Assembly (NCBI GenBank): GCA_003117195.1
Contig: BDSI01000007.1
Location: 1,054,001 to 1,118,000, forward strand
Source of the DNA: Eudorina sp. 2006-703-Eu-15
Lineage: Eukaryota; Chlorophyta; Chlorophyceae; Chlamydomonadales; Volvocaceae
DNA length: 64,000 nt
Direction of reading: 5' to 3'
Under the pieces are notes generated by a model. It did no database searches and was not told the DNA's origin. It saw only the letters and a program-made list of their open reading frames with translations. Numbering within the stretch: the first letter of the stretch is position 1; each line of letters starts with the position of its first letter. The position numbers and the translations under genes were made by a program. This document shows positions 10,201 to 20,800 of the stretch, in pieces.

Positions 10201-13032
10201 CGTCTCACAGCGGTACAGATTCGAACTAGATGGTACAAGGTAAGCAAACGCCTGCCGTGCCTGCCTACGAGCACACATCGTTACGCTCGATGACAGGATC
10301 GATCTGTGCCTTGTCGCCATGCAAATGAAAGGCAACGTCTAAACACACCTGGCGCGTTGCCCTTGCCGGCGCCGGTTGCCGACTGCGACGCGGCGGCGGC
10401 GGCGGCGCCTCCGCCGCCGCCGGCTCCGCCACCGCCAAAGATGCCGCTGGTGATGGTCGCCCCACCCAACGCTCCGAACCCCGCGGCCGGCGGCTTGCTG
10501 CCGAACCCGAACAAGGACGCAGGCCGCTCCTCGGATTCTGTGGGATCGGAGGGGCAAAGTCCGACGGGGGTAAGGGGGACGAGGTCCTGAGAGCGAAAGG
10601 CGAAGCTTCTCGAACCACTTCGGGGCGCCAGCCAGGACTTTTTGAGACATTGGCTGCAGGCGGGTGACCCCCGCCGAGCCTTCGGGATATGGCAATGATG
10701 TGGCCCCTGCAAGCCTGCACGAATGAGGCAGGTTGCGGTGGACCCCATCAGGTCATCAGTGACAGCCCAAAGCCTCCCCTGTCCTCACCACATGCAGCCA
10801 AGGGGAACCACGCCGCCGCTGAGGCGCACCGGACCCTCCGAACATCCCCGCAATCCCCCGATGTGGGTTTTCAATATCCCTAGGCGATAAAAAAACGACA
10901 AAAACAAAATTCAAGTTCCCAATATCCCATGGGTTCTTTCCTCCATGGGATATGTTCGTATGGTCCCGTGTGCCTTAGGTCAGGGGGATACCAACCCGTC
11001 ATTCCAAAGCGCGGGCCACTCAGCACGCTCCGCCCCCGCCCAGCCCCGCACGACCCACCGGACGCCGCCGCCGCCGCCGCCGCCGTTGCCCCCGCCCCTG
11101 ACGAGCCCGCCGGCTCCCCGTCCGCCAGCACGTCCGCGAAGTCTCCGAGCATTTGGGCGGTCTGTTTCACGTAGTCGCGGGCCGCCTCCAGCCACCACAT
11201 ATCCGGGGAGGTCTCCTGGCTGGCGGCCACCCACCTGGGGTGTGGGTGTGGGGGTGTGGGTGTGGGGGTGTGGGTGTGGGGGTGTGGGTGTGGGGGTGTG
11301 AGGGGGTGTGTGAGTGTGAGCATGGGGGTGTGGGGGTGTGGGTGTGAGGGATATAGGAAATTGTCAGATATTTCAAACTGCGGTACTGCCAGGTGTGAGG
11401 GGCCGCAGCGCCGTGCTAGCGCGGGGAAGTCAGGTGGCCGGGCTCCGCCTTGGCAGTGGATACGGAAACCAGGGCAGCCCTCACCCCTCAGGGCAGAAGC
11501 ATGAATGACGCGGCAACGACCGGAGCCCGAGTTGATTGTCGCATCCCCCCGGCCGGCGGACATATACACTCAGATGCACTCAGATACTGGACTACGCTTC
11601 TCGCGGCACCGTTTTCTTGTACACATAAACACAGTTTGTGCCGGGCGAGTTCCCTCGCTTTACATCCGCCGGTACCCAACATTGACACACGCACACCCGC
11701 GCACACGCGCGCATGCACACGGGTCCTTCCTGCGGTTCCTCGCGGCGGCACAGTTTCCTTCATGTGCGGGTCCTTGCCGTTTCTGGGAATGGGAAGGGCT
11801 CACTATAACGCGGCATGCGGGTACCTCCCGGGCGCTGCCGTACTAACCCCACCGCATGTGGCACGCGCGCTGCCTTGCCAAGTAATTGGAGATCACACAA
11901 CAGACAGACCCCGCATGCGGGTTCCTTTTCTAAACACACAGGTACCCGCGCGCCTTACTTGGCGAAGGGTTCCTTTTCTAGACACAGACAGACAACCACC
12001 CGCGCGCCTTACTTGGCGAACTGGCGGTTGAGGCCAGCCACCCGGCGGACCAGCTCCGAGCCGCGGTCGCTCTGACCTCGCCCAGCTGATCCCGGCTGTG
12101 GGGGGCACCGACCGAGACCGCACAGGGAGAGGATCTTTAGTGGGTGTCAGCCGCGCTGTGGCGAATGGGGCTTCCGCAGGGCTATTGACCTCTAAAAAGG
12201 CAGGTGATTCCACGCGCAGCGCCATACAGCGAGTCAGCGGCGTGAAATAGTCAGCTGCAGGTCAGGCACGGGATCTGCCGGGTGCCCGCCGACGGGAAGG
12301 GCGTCCGCGGGCCTCCGTCCCAGCCACGCCGTACCTTGGGTGCGGCCAACTGGCCGTCCAGGCGCCGCATCTGGCTAGTCGCATCTGGGTTGCAGCGGAC
12401 ACCGAGGTGGCAGCAGGGATTGAATGTAAGGCGAGAAAGCAGCGCGACCAAGCAAGGGAACATGGCATGCGCGATGGGGTTTAACAGGATGGTGCTAGCG
12501 AAGAGGGGGCCGGGTGGGCGGAATGACAGGGCTCATGCACGAAGCTCCTGTGTCGCATCCAACGAGAGCGATCATGTCACAGGCCCCGCCATCACCTGCG
12601 GCAGCTTGCTGAAGGGCGGTGACCCCATCGGCCGGCACGAGGTCCCGGTATTCGTCCACGAGCTTGACGCCATGTTTTACATAGTCCCAGACTCCCTCGG
12701 CCCACAGCAGGTGAAGATTAGAATCATTGTTTAGTGCAACCCAGCTGCGTGTTGCGGGTTACGTTTGGCAGGCATTGAATTTAAGTGAGCACGCCTTCTC
12801 GAATAATGCCCAGTACAAGTATTTCATTCACCTGGCAAATTGACCGTTTAATGCTGACAACGTGCTTGCCAGGCGTTCTGAACGATCGTTCCCGCCTCGC
12901 CGCTCCTACAACATTCAATCGCCGCCGGCGTTGCACATCAAAGTCGGCCTTCCAGACAGCATAATGTCTCCGACAGATCTCTACCTTAGATGGTTGCAAC
13001 CCGTCGTCACTGGCTCTCCGTTTCGGTGCCAT
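7214..13032 (-). CDS. NUP50: NUP50/NUP2-like FG nucleoporin with C-terminal Ran-binding domain
   Basis: CDS is complement(join(7214..7303, 7559..7675, 8003..8173, 8418..8482, 8749..9882, 10349..10537, 11059..11234, 12013..12095, 12335..12384, 12596..12744, 12832..12905, 12985..13032)), 781 residues; all eleven junctions keep phase with GT-AG ends. The N-terminus starts MAPKRRASDDGLQPSK, a basic importin-alpha-binding type start. Two copies of a NUP50-type helical motif follow: ALNGQFASWV ... WDYVKHGVKLV (about residues 25-80) and GLNRQFAKWV ... RDYVKQTAQML (about 118-165). Residues 200-634 are Ala/Gly-rich with FGFG, SIFGG, FSFG and FNFG repeats. Residues 656-781 form a RanBD: EKARLRVPVKD, TGWEPVGTGML, YIYKTMKLL, KSVAFSAV. 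Role: nuclear-basket nucleoporin in importin/Ran-dependent transport. The start is supported by the only ATG before a splice-compatible second exon. Human NUP50, as I recall it, has one such helical motif, so the duplication is notable. Confidence 0.92.
11236..11346. repeat. GTGTGGG minisatellite in a NUP50 intron
   Basis: About 110 bp of imperfect tandem GTGTGGG/GGTGTG units just 5' (in minus-strand sense) of the exon starting at 11234. On the transcript it reads CCCACAC, supplying a long pyrimidine-rich tract before the acceptor CCCCAG. Confidence 0.85.
11347..11383. repeat. Introner-like repeat copy in a NUP50 intron
   Basis: Plus strand AGGGATATAGGAAATTGTCA then GATATTTCAAACTGCGG. In the sense of NUP50 it is the pyrimidine-rich orientation (CAATTTCCTATATCCC) and lies directly upstream of the minisatellite and the 3' splice site. 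Confidence 0.65.
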
Positions 13033-13872
13033 GATTTGCGGCTACAAAACTGTGCTCAAAATATACACGTCGCCGTATCTGTCTTCAGAGTCGCTAGAAA
13101 TAGTGTTTAAAAGGCAACCAATTACAAACGAGTGTTGTATCGTCGGTTACTCATGCGGTGTACGGAAACGCCGGCTTTGGACGAGCAGGCAGCCAAGGCA
13201 GTCCCCCTTCAAGGCCGAGCTCCTCAGCTGCAATATTTGAGCTCACAGCAGGCGCGCTGTCGTTGGGCCCATACCTGGGAGGCACGCGTGTTACGGCGCC
13301 ACATCACCTAGGCTATCGCAGCCCGCCGCAACCTTCTCTACACAACCGAACGGCAATGCGCTCCAACTCATGGAGCTCCTGCAGCCTACACCGAGCCACA
13401 CGCCGTGAACATCACGCAATAAGACTAATGCGCCGGTGCTGCGCCTCTTATTCTGTCCGCGACTCCCTGCACCTCGTAAACACCCACGGCACAACACAGG
13501 TAGGCAAGCTACCCCACTGAGATGACGCCCCATCCTTCATCAACCCATGCACATTCATAGGACCACGGCGCCTGGTAAGGAATAAGGCGTTCCATGAAAT
13601 GGCCATGTCACAACATACGAACAAACAAATGAACACGACCATCTGCCCTGCTTTTTCCCGTCCATCCACAAGGATCGCAGCGCCCTCGACCCCACAGCAC
13701 TGCGGCCTCGCTGCACCCCCTCCCCAGCAGCGCAGTTTGATTATGTCTACCAATGATTATGTTTCCTATACCCCTCCCCAGCTCTCCCCAGCTCTCCCCA
13801 GCTCTCCCCTCAGCTCGCGCTCCGCCACACCTGCCGAACCGTTTCAACTGTCAAACGGTTCCGCCGCCCGCG
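13033..13872. other. Spacer between NUP50 start and CGL160-like 3' end
   Basis: Both genes read leftward. The part next to 13033 should hold the NUP50 promoter; the part next to 13873 the 3' UTR of the CGL160-like gene. It contains three tandem AGCTCTCCCC units near 13778-13808 and one copy of the TATAGGAAA repeat family at 13732..13779. No coding exon is supported. Confidence 0.5.
13732..13779. repeat. Introner-like repeat copy downstream of the CGL160-like gene
   Basis: Plus strand reads TTATGTCTACCAATGATTAT then GTTTCCTATACCCC, the same core as the intronic copies but located 3' of a stop codon. It shows that the family is not confined to introns. Confidence 0.65.
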
Positions 13873-15164
13873 TCAGACCTTTCCGTCGAACACGTCCTTG
13901 TACTGGCGGGAAATCACCGCCAACTTGTAAGTGAAGAACCCCACCAGCATCGGCAGCAGCTCTAGATGCAGCCCCAACTGCTCCGAGTACAACTGGTTGA
14001 ATCGGTTGTACCCCAGACCCAGCACGATGGGGATGAGCAGGCGCGGCTGGCTGGCGATGCCGTTCACGCCCGACTCGACGCCCTCCGATCCCACAGCGTC
14101 CACCGACTTGCCCAGCAGGCGAAGGTACGCGAAGCCGCCCAGGGCCCCCACCAGGTAGCTCACGGCGACGTCCTGGCTGTACGACACGTACGTCGCAGCG
14201 AACCCCACCGCCGAGAACGCCAGCGTCCAGAGCTGCTGCTCCACCTTGACCTGCTCGTAGCGCTGCCGCTCCAGCTCCGCAAGGCGCGCCTTCTCGGCAT
14301 CTAGAGCCGGGACCTCGACCACCACAGCGGTGCGCGACAGCGACTTGTTCACCCGGGACAGCTTGGCAGCCTCCTTCCGGGTGAAGACGGGCACGACCTT
14401 GCCGGGCGCATTAGGCGCGGGGGCGGCGGAGCCGCCGGCCGCCCTGGCTGCGCCCGCCGCCCCGGGAGCCCCGGCGGCGGCGCCGCCGCTCGCCGCGGCC
14501 GCCTCCGCCGCCTTGCGCTTCCGCAGCAACATCTCCGACAGGTCGACGTCCATGCGGTCCAGGTCCGAGACGCGGGAGAGGCTGAGGAAGCCCGAGGAGG
14601 GCTCGACGGGCCGGGCGCGCGCCTCCTCGACCTTCCGACGCAGCGCCTCCTCGCGCTCGAGCGCCGTCTGCCAGTCCGTGTTCCAGATGAACTCGGGCTT
14701 GTAGCGACCGCCTTTCTTCGCGGGATCGAACTTCTCCCCGGCCCTGTGTTATCGTTGCAGGTCAGGTGGTACGAAACGGATCGAATGGGGTGTGAACATA
14801 GTCATACGGGGGTGACTAAGCGGGTGTGGAAATGGGTGCACGTGGCAGCAGGCGAACGGCAGATAACAAACTAGTGGAGTGATCCATATTAGAAGTCTTA
14901 CTTGGAGTATACCTCTGCCTTTGTGTCAGCGATTGAGAAGAAGCCCCGCTTTGGTAAGCGAAGACCTTCGTTTGGGTTGCTCGGCCCAACCTCGCTGTCG
15001 CTTTCACTGCCGCTTGCAACCCCATTCGCGGTCTGCTTCGCATCATCTGCGGCTGATCGGCAAACCTGCCGAGAGACGAGCGGACGCCGCAAGCTGAATG
15101 CACAACGACCTAAACCAGCCGCTCTTCCTGACGCCGATGGCTGTTTCATTTGTCGTGATTTCAT
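13873..15164 (-). CDS. CGL160: CGL160-like chloroplast ATP synthase assembly factor
   Basis: CDS is complement(join(13873..14743, 14902..15164)), 377 residues. Donor AA|GTAAGA and acceptor ACACAG keep phase. Residues 1-35 are rich in Arg, Ser and Ala without acids (MKSRQMKQPSASGRAAGLGR...), as for a transit peptide. The middle has a hydrophilic domain with FDPAKKGGRYKPEF and WNTDWQTALE, then an Ala/Gly linker. The C-terminal 130 residues are an AtpI/UncI-like membrane domain with four hydrophobic segments; the stretch QPRLLIPIVLGLGYNRFN and HLELLPMLVGFFTYKLAV is what I recognise from Arabidopsis CGL160. In that family the membrane domain helps assemble the c-ring and the N-terminal part contacts CF1. 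Function is inferred from family membership; the match is from memory. Confidence 0.82.
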
Positions 15165-17821
15165 ATCTTATTTACAATTGTGTCTTGAGTCTGTGGATGC
15201 AAATCGCTGAAACGATAGACGACAGTTGGATAAGGGGTGGATATGCAAGTCAGGAGCAGGAGAATGTAAGATGAGTTACAGGGACCTTCCCTTCACATAT
15301 GAGACCACGTACAACGCACGTAATGTTACTACGAAGCGGCTACAAGACGGGTTCAACTGCTTCAGTCATACTGTTCTTGTGAAAGCCGTACTAATGGCTG
15401 CTAAGCGCTGCACAGAGCCCCCCTTCCTTTTTAGATAGGTCGCGCGCCAGATGGCACATGCTGCAGGTGCCATGTCACTATTTGCGTGCACCTGGTCTTG
15501 GGATTCAACACCACTGCCTTGCGAGTGTGTGACACCGTAACCCAGGCATGTGCCAGACCGAGTTGTACGGTAACGGCATGTGCCAGACCGAGTTGTACGG
15601 GTCCTGGCGGCTCCATTACCGTCCATTCGATCTGGCAGAGGGATGAATGAGGCCATGAGTGTTACAGTGGGCCCCGAAAAGGGATCGTCGGTACGCATCA
15701 GCGGAGGGACGTAGAACCGGCAGAACAGGAATGACATGCATTGTGTCAGTCGCAGCCTAGGTAAAACCCAGGATGCCGGGAGGTAGCCATTGACTCTTCC
15801 AAACAAACCGTCCGATCGATTACATGCCTCAAGATGGATTCAATCACAGGACCGGAATACATGAAACGCAAATCTGCCGGCGGAATGCCTCCATAGTTGC
15901 GGGCTCCGAAGCAAGCACATATCATCCCACAAACCGTACCAAAACATCCAGTCCTGCAAACACCGCGAAGTGTTCCCATGTAGGACGTCGACTCGGACCT
16001 CCGCCCGCAGTCCTGGCGGACTCAGGTCGGCACCCTGTCCCACGGCCCCTTGCAGCAATGCAGAGTATCCACCGTACACCCAGCTACTCGCCAACCGCCC
16101 CTGCCATACAATGGCCCAGACGGATGCGGACTGGGATACCGCCCGTCACACCGTCCTGGAGCCCTCCTATCCCCTGACCCTCCTAAGCCATGCGGTGTAA
16201 GAAGCCGGTAGATGTCATATATTGTTCGTGAGCTAACATGGGGCGGAATCGGAAAAATGCTGAAAATGGACTACAAGTCAACACTTCACTAGCCTTCGCA
16301 AAGCGCGGAACGATGTGATCGCCAAGCCCCGCTGAACCACAGCACGGGAAGCACCAACCGCGCAGCGGCCCCACTGCCCACGGTAATGTCTGCGCCGTCT
16401 TCGACTCAAACCAGTCTAAATCCAAAAACCCGCCGCTACGGCCCCGGCTTCTGCTACTGCTTCTGCTGCAAAGGCGCGCAAGATGGCAACCGGCCATCAC
16501 CCAAACGTCTCCCATCAGGTCCCCTAGCAGCGAGCACAGCCCGCTCAGCTCCGGCGAGGCCCCGGCGTGCCCGCACCGCACCAAGCGCTGCAAACCTCAG
16601 CGCAGACAGAGGCGCAGAAATAACGTCAGACCACGGGTCAAACATGTCAAAAGCTCTGCACCAAACAACGAATCGCCCGTTCTAAAATCTGTACTTGCTG
16701 CCGGATGTACTTGCTGCCATATGCCCCGATGACCGGCACGGCACTCTGTACAAGCTATAATACTGTACGGACCAGACCGCCACAAATTCTTTATAACACA
16801 CATTCACGAGCCAACAGACCTACCCTAGACGCCTTGTTCCTGTAATGCATTACCTATTGAAACCTTCCGCATGCTGGACTTCAGACAAGCATCGTCGTTT
16901 TATATCTATGCCCAATCTATGCCCAAACAAGCAACTTGTTCGGGTTAGCAACGAAGTTGAGTGTCGCTACTCTGCTCAAACCTACGCTATCACGCATGGA
17001 ATGGATGACGTCCCTGCCTCCCCATCGGCCCGGGCAGCCGCCATTCTATCTCAGCTTGAATCTCAACCTCGCTTATCGCGCAAAAGAGTCACTGTCAGTT
17101 CCGCCGCAGCTGGCACGCACCGTAAATGAAAGACAAGCGCGCAGCAAACACCGACAGCCCCCGCGCAACTCAAGCGCCGCCTCCACCTCGTCCAGCGACC
17201 TTGACCTTGGGCTCGAAACACACCCATGGCCCGCCGTTCAACAAAATCTTGGCCATGCCTGCCCACCGCCACCGCCACCGCCGCGAACACCGTTGCTGCG
17301 GCTGCCGCTGCCATGCGGCAGCATCGCCCCGCGCCCCTAAACAAACAAGCACCGACGACCGGCGACTGACGCGCGCACGTGTTGCCCGCGCTCCGCGACC
17401 GTCTCCCCTTCGGTGTTCCTGTCGCCGCGGTATCGCAGAAAGATCGTGACCGCTCGAGGCCCTAGGCCTGCCGGTGCCCTGGTGGCACCGCTCGGTCCGC
17501 GGCCCCCCGGCGCCCTGATGTCCTCAGCATATCATAAAACCTTAGGGCCAAGCCCGTCGACACAATCGATGAATATAAGGAAAAATCATGGAAGGTCAGG
17601 TCAGTAATCGCAAGCCGCGCATTCCGCACGCATATTGCCCCTTTTGGGAGGTGCTATTCCTTGCAGCCACGACGTGCTGTCCTCCTCCTCAAAACCCTTC
17701 AGTTGCCTGCAGTTTCGCAGCCTATACGGACGAAGTTCCGGGGTCGCGCATGACTGCCTGGATGCAAGGTGTTCGAGGACCACGGGGGGCAGTTGGGATG
17801 AAGCTCATCGGCGCGCTGCGC
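15165..17821. other. Long intergenic region without a supported gene
   Basis: This lies upstream of the CGL160-like gene and downstream of the kinesin-like gene, both minus. A 26-bp direct repeat (GGCATGTGCCAGACCGAGTT plus GTACGG) occurs at 15545..15570 and 15575..15600. I found no exon chain with coherent phase. Short frames near 16.9-17.3 kb are low-complexity. Confidence 0.5.
15545..15600. repeat. Direct repeat, two 26-bp copies 30 bp apart
   Basis: Copies at 15545..15570 and 15575..15600 are identical over 26 bases, separated by TAAC. Confidence 0.95.
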
Positions 17822-20800
17822 CTAGCTCTTCTGCTTATTCTTTCTGCCGCCAAAGAGTTTCGCAGCCCAAGATATGAAGCCGGGCGGATAGGCGGGAGGC
17901 GGCGACGGCTGCTCCGCCGGTTCCTCTGGAGCAACGGACCCTCCAATCACGGGGGCGCTAGACCTCGGCGTCCGATGGGACTTAGAGCCCCTCAGCCGCG
18001 CCGTCAGCGCAAACACCCGCTCGCCCCGTGCCGACTTGGCCTTCTGCAGCAGCAGCGGCGGCGGCGCCGCCGCCGCCACGACCGCCGCGGTCGCCGAAGC
18101 CGCCGCCGCCGCCGCCGCTGCCGCGCCGTCGTCGACAGGAGATGGCAAGACCAAGGGCGGCACGTGCGGCAGCTTGGAACAGGTAACTGCCGCGGCAGCT
18201 GTAGCGTGAGACGTGAAAGGGGATCGTGACGCGGCGGAGCTGGGATGCTGGGGCGGCGGCAGCGGCTGCGGCGGGGGCGCCATGACTGCCGCGGCATACG
18301 TCTTGGCGGCAGTGATGGCGCTATGCAGCTGGTCTGACCCGCTGCTTAGCTTGGCGGCGTTGTGCGGGGCGGAGGTGATGGTGGTATGGCCGCTTGCCTT
18401 GGATGCAGTCGACTGGGTGGAAAGGCCTCGCTTGTCGTCCCCGACGGCGGGCGCGGCGCGGTTGAGCGCCACCACGGTCGCCACCGCCGTCGCATCTGAG
18501 CCTATCATGGCCTGGTGCTGCTGCTGTTGCTGCTGCGGATGCTGATGTAGCGAAGCGCCCGGCGCCCCACGGATGTCATGAGCCTGCATCAAATGCGCCC
18601 GCGGCTGCGGCTGCTGCAGCTGCGGCGGGGCCGGCGGCTGCGACGGCAGCGCGAGCAACGGCTGCTGCTGCAGCTGCGGCGGGGGCGGCTGCGGCGGCTG
18701 TCCTGGGTTGCTGCGGAAGTAGCTCCGGACGCTCGAGGCGGATGACATGGCCGCCGCCGCCCGCCACGCCGCAGCCACGTTGCCGGAGCCACGAAGCGAC
18801 TGCGGGTGCAACCCCGCCGGCTGCGCCGCCGGGCCGTGCGGCGCCGCCGACGAGGGCGACAGCAGTGCCACGGGCCCCCGGCCATCTGACCCGTCATCCA
18901 CGCTGCGAGTGACGCGGACGGCTGGCGGCGCCGCTGGCAGCCCGGCGGCGCTGGGCCCCGGGCCACGGCCCAGGGAGCTCCGCCGGGGGGCGGGCAGGGT
19001 AGCTGCGCCGGCCCTGACGCCCATGGCGCTCATGACACCATCACTCAGCTGCCGCGAGTGCGTTGTGCCCCCGCGCGCACCCGCCGCCAGTCGGGGTTTA
19101 AGCGCATCCGCCGGGGTAGCGCTGCTGTGGCCGCTGCCACTGCCGTAGCCACTGCCGTAGCCACTGCCGTAACTGGTGGAAAGAAGGACATGCTTGCTGT
19201 TCGTCGTGTCCAGGGCCGCCGCTGCCGCGGCCGTGGTGGCGGCGCAGCTCCCAGATGTGGGTGAGAACCGCAGGTGCGCCGCGGCGCGCCGGGCGGTGTC
19301 CGCGGAGGCGCTCTGCGGGGAGGGGACCGCGGCGCCCGCCGCCGCCGCGGTCGCCGCCGCTTTCGCCGCGCCGGGCGTGGGTAGCGCCGAGGCGGACGCG
19401 CGCAGCGTGCTCGAGCTGTCGTGCGCCCAGGACTGCATCAGCCGTGGCGTCCTGCGCGGCGACGCGCCGGCCGTTACCCCGGTGGGCGTGGAGCTGGACG
19501 GGGTCCCCGGCCGGATCCCCGCCTCGAGCGCCGCGACGCGGTCCCGGACGGACGACTGGCCCTGCCGTGATGGCGTGCCGCGGTGCTGGCTCGGCAGCTT
19601 GACGGGTGACATGGACGGCAGGGGTGAGGGTACCTTCAAGGCGGGAGAGGGAGAGCGTGCTGCGGGTCGTGGCTCCGAGGCCGGCGGGGGACCCAGGCGG
19701 ACGGGGCTGCTGGCGAGCGGGCCGTTGACGCGCGGGCCGTCACAGGCGGTGGCGGCGCCGGCGCCGGCTGCGATCGCCGCCGCGGCGCGCATGCTCCGGA
19801 GCGACGATGACGACGACAGCGACGCACCCGGGCGACGCTTCGGCGCATCCGCCGCCGCCGCAGCAGCTGCCGACGGCTCCAACTCAGAGAAGCTGTCGTC
19901 TACACGCACGTACGACTGCTCGTCCAGATCCAAGTGGTTCGCCCGGACGTGCGCGTGTCGTCCAAGAATCGTGCAGGCGGCGGTCGACAAAGGCGGCGGC
20001 GGCGACGACTCGTGGCCGTCGGCGGCCAGCCCACTGGCGGCGGCGTCCGGACCTGCGGGGCGGGGCTGGTCCTGACCGCCGCCCAGCACCATGGCGGCCG
20101 CAACCCATCGGCCCGGCCGCTGCTGCTGCAACAGCCGCTGCTGCTGCTCCAGCAGCTGTCGCAGGGAGATGGAGCTCTCAGACGGAGGACTCAGCCCCGC
20201 GTTCTCTGGTTCCTGAGGCTTCGCGGCAGCGGGCGAGGCGGTGTGTGCGCGGCGCCCCTCCTCGCCCTGCCGCGCTGACGCGCCGGGGTGTACCGACGGA
20301 CCCGGCTGCATGGCCGCCTCGACGGACTGCACGCCGCTGCTCCCGGAGGACGGCTGCAGCCGCGTCCCTTGGTGCCGGTCCTCAGTGCCGCTGGTGCTGC
20401 TGTTGCTGCGCGGTGCGGCGACCGCTTCCGCACATCCGCCGCCCGCGTCTGAATCCACCGCGAACGGTGTGCAGCTGCCCCGCAGCACCCCGCTCTCGAC
20501 GCTGCAGCGGTCCTGCGGCAGATGATGCGGATGCAGCTCCGCCGCAGTGCCATCATTCGCGGCCGCCGCCGCTGCCGCGATGGCGCGGGGACTCACCGCG
20601 AGCGGCGCCAGCCCGCCGCCGTTCCGCCGGGCCCTTCGAGGGGTCTGCTGCCCGGGCTCGGTCCCTGTCTGCAGCGGTGGCTGCTCCGCATCCTTGATCG
20701 AGACCCTCCGGTCATTCGCTCCGTCACTCCACCCAGGTGCTTCGGCGGGCGTCCTTTGCCCGCAGCCCGCCTCTGCCTCCTTGACCCGCCGAGCGGCCGC

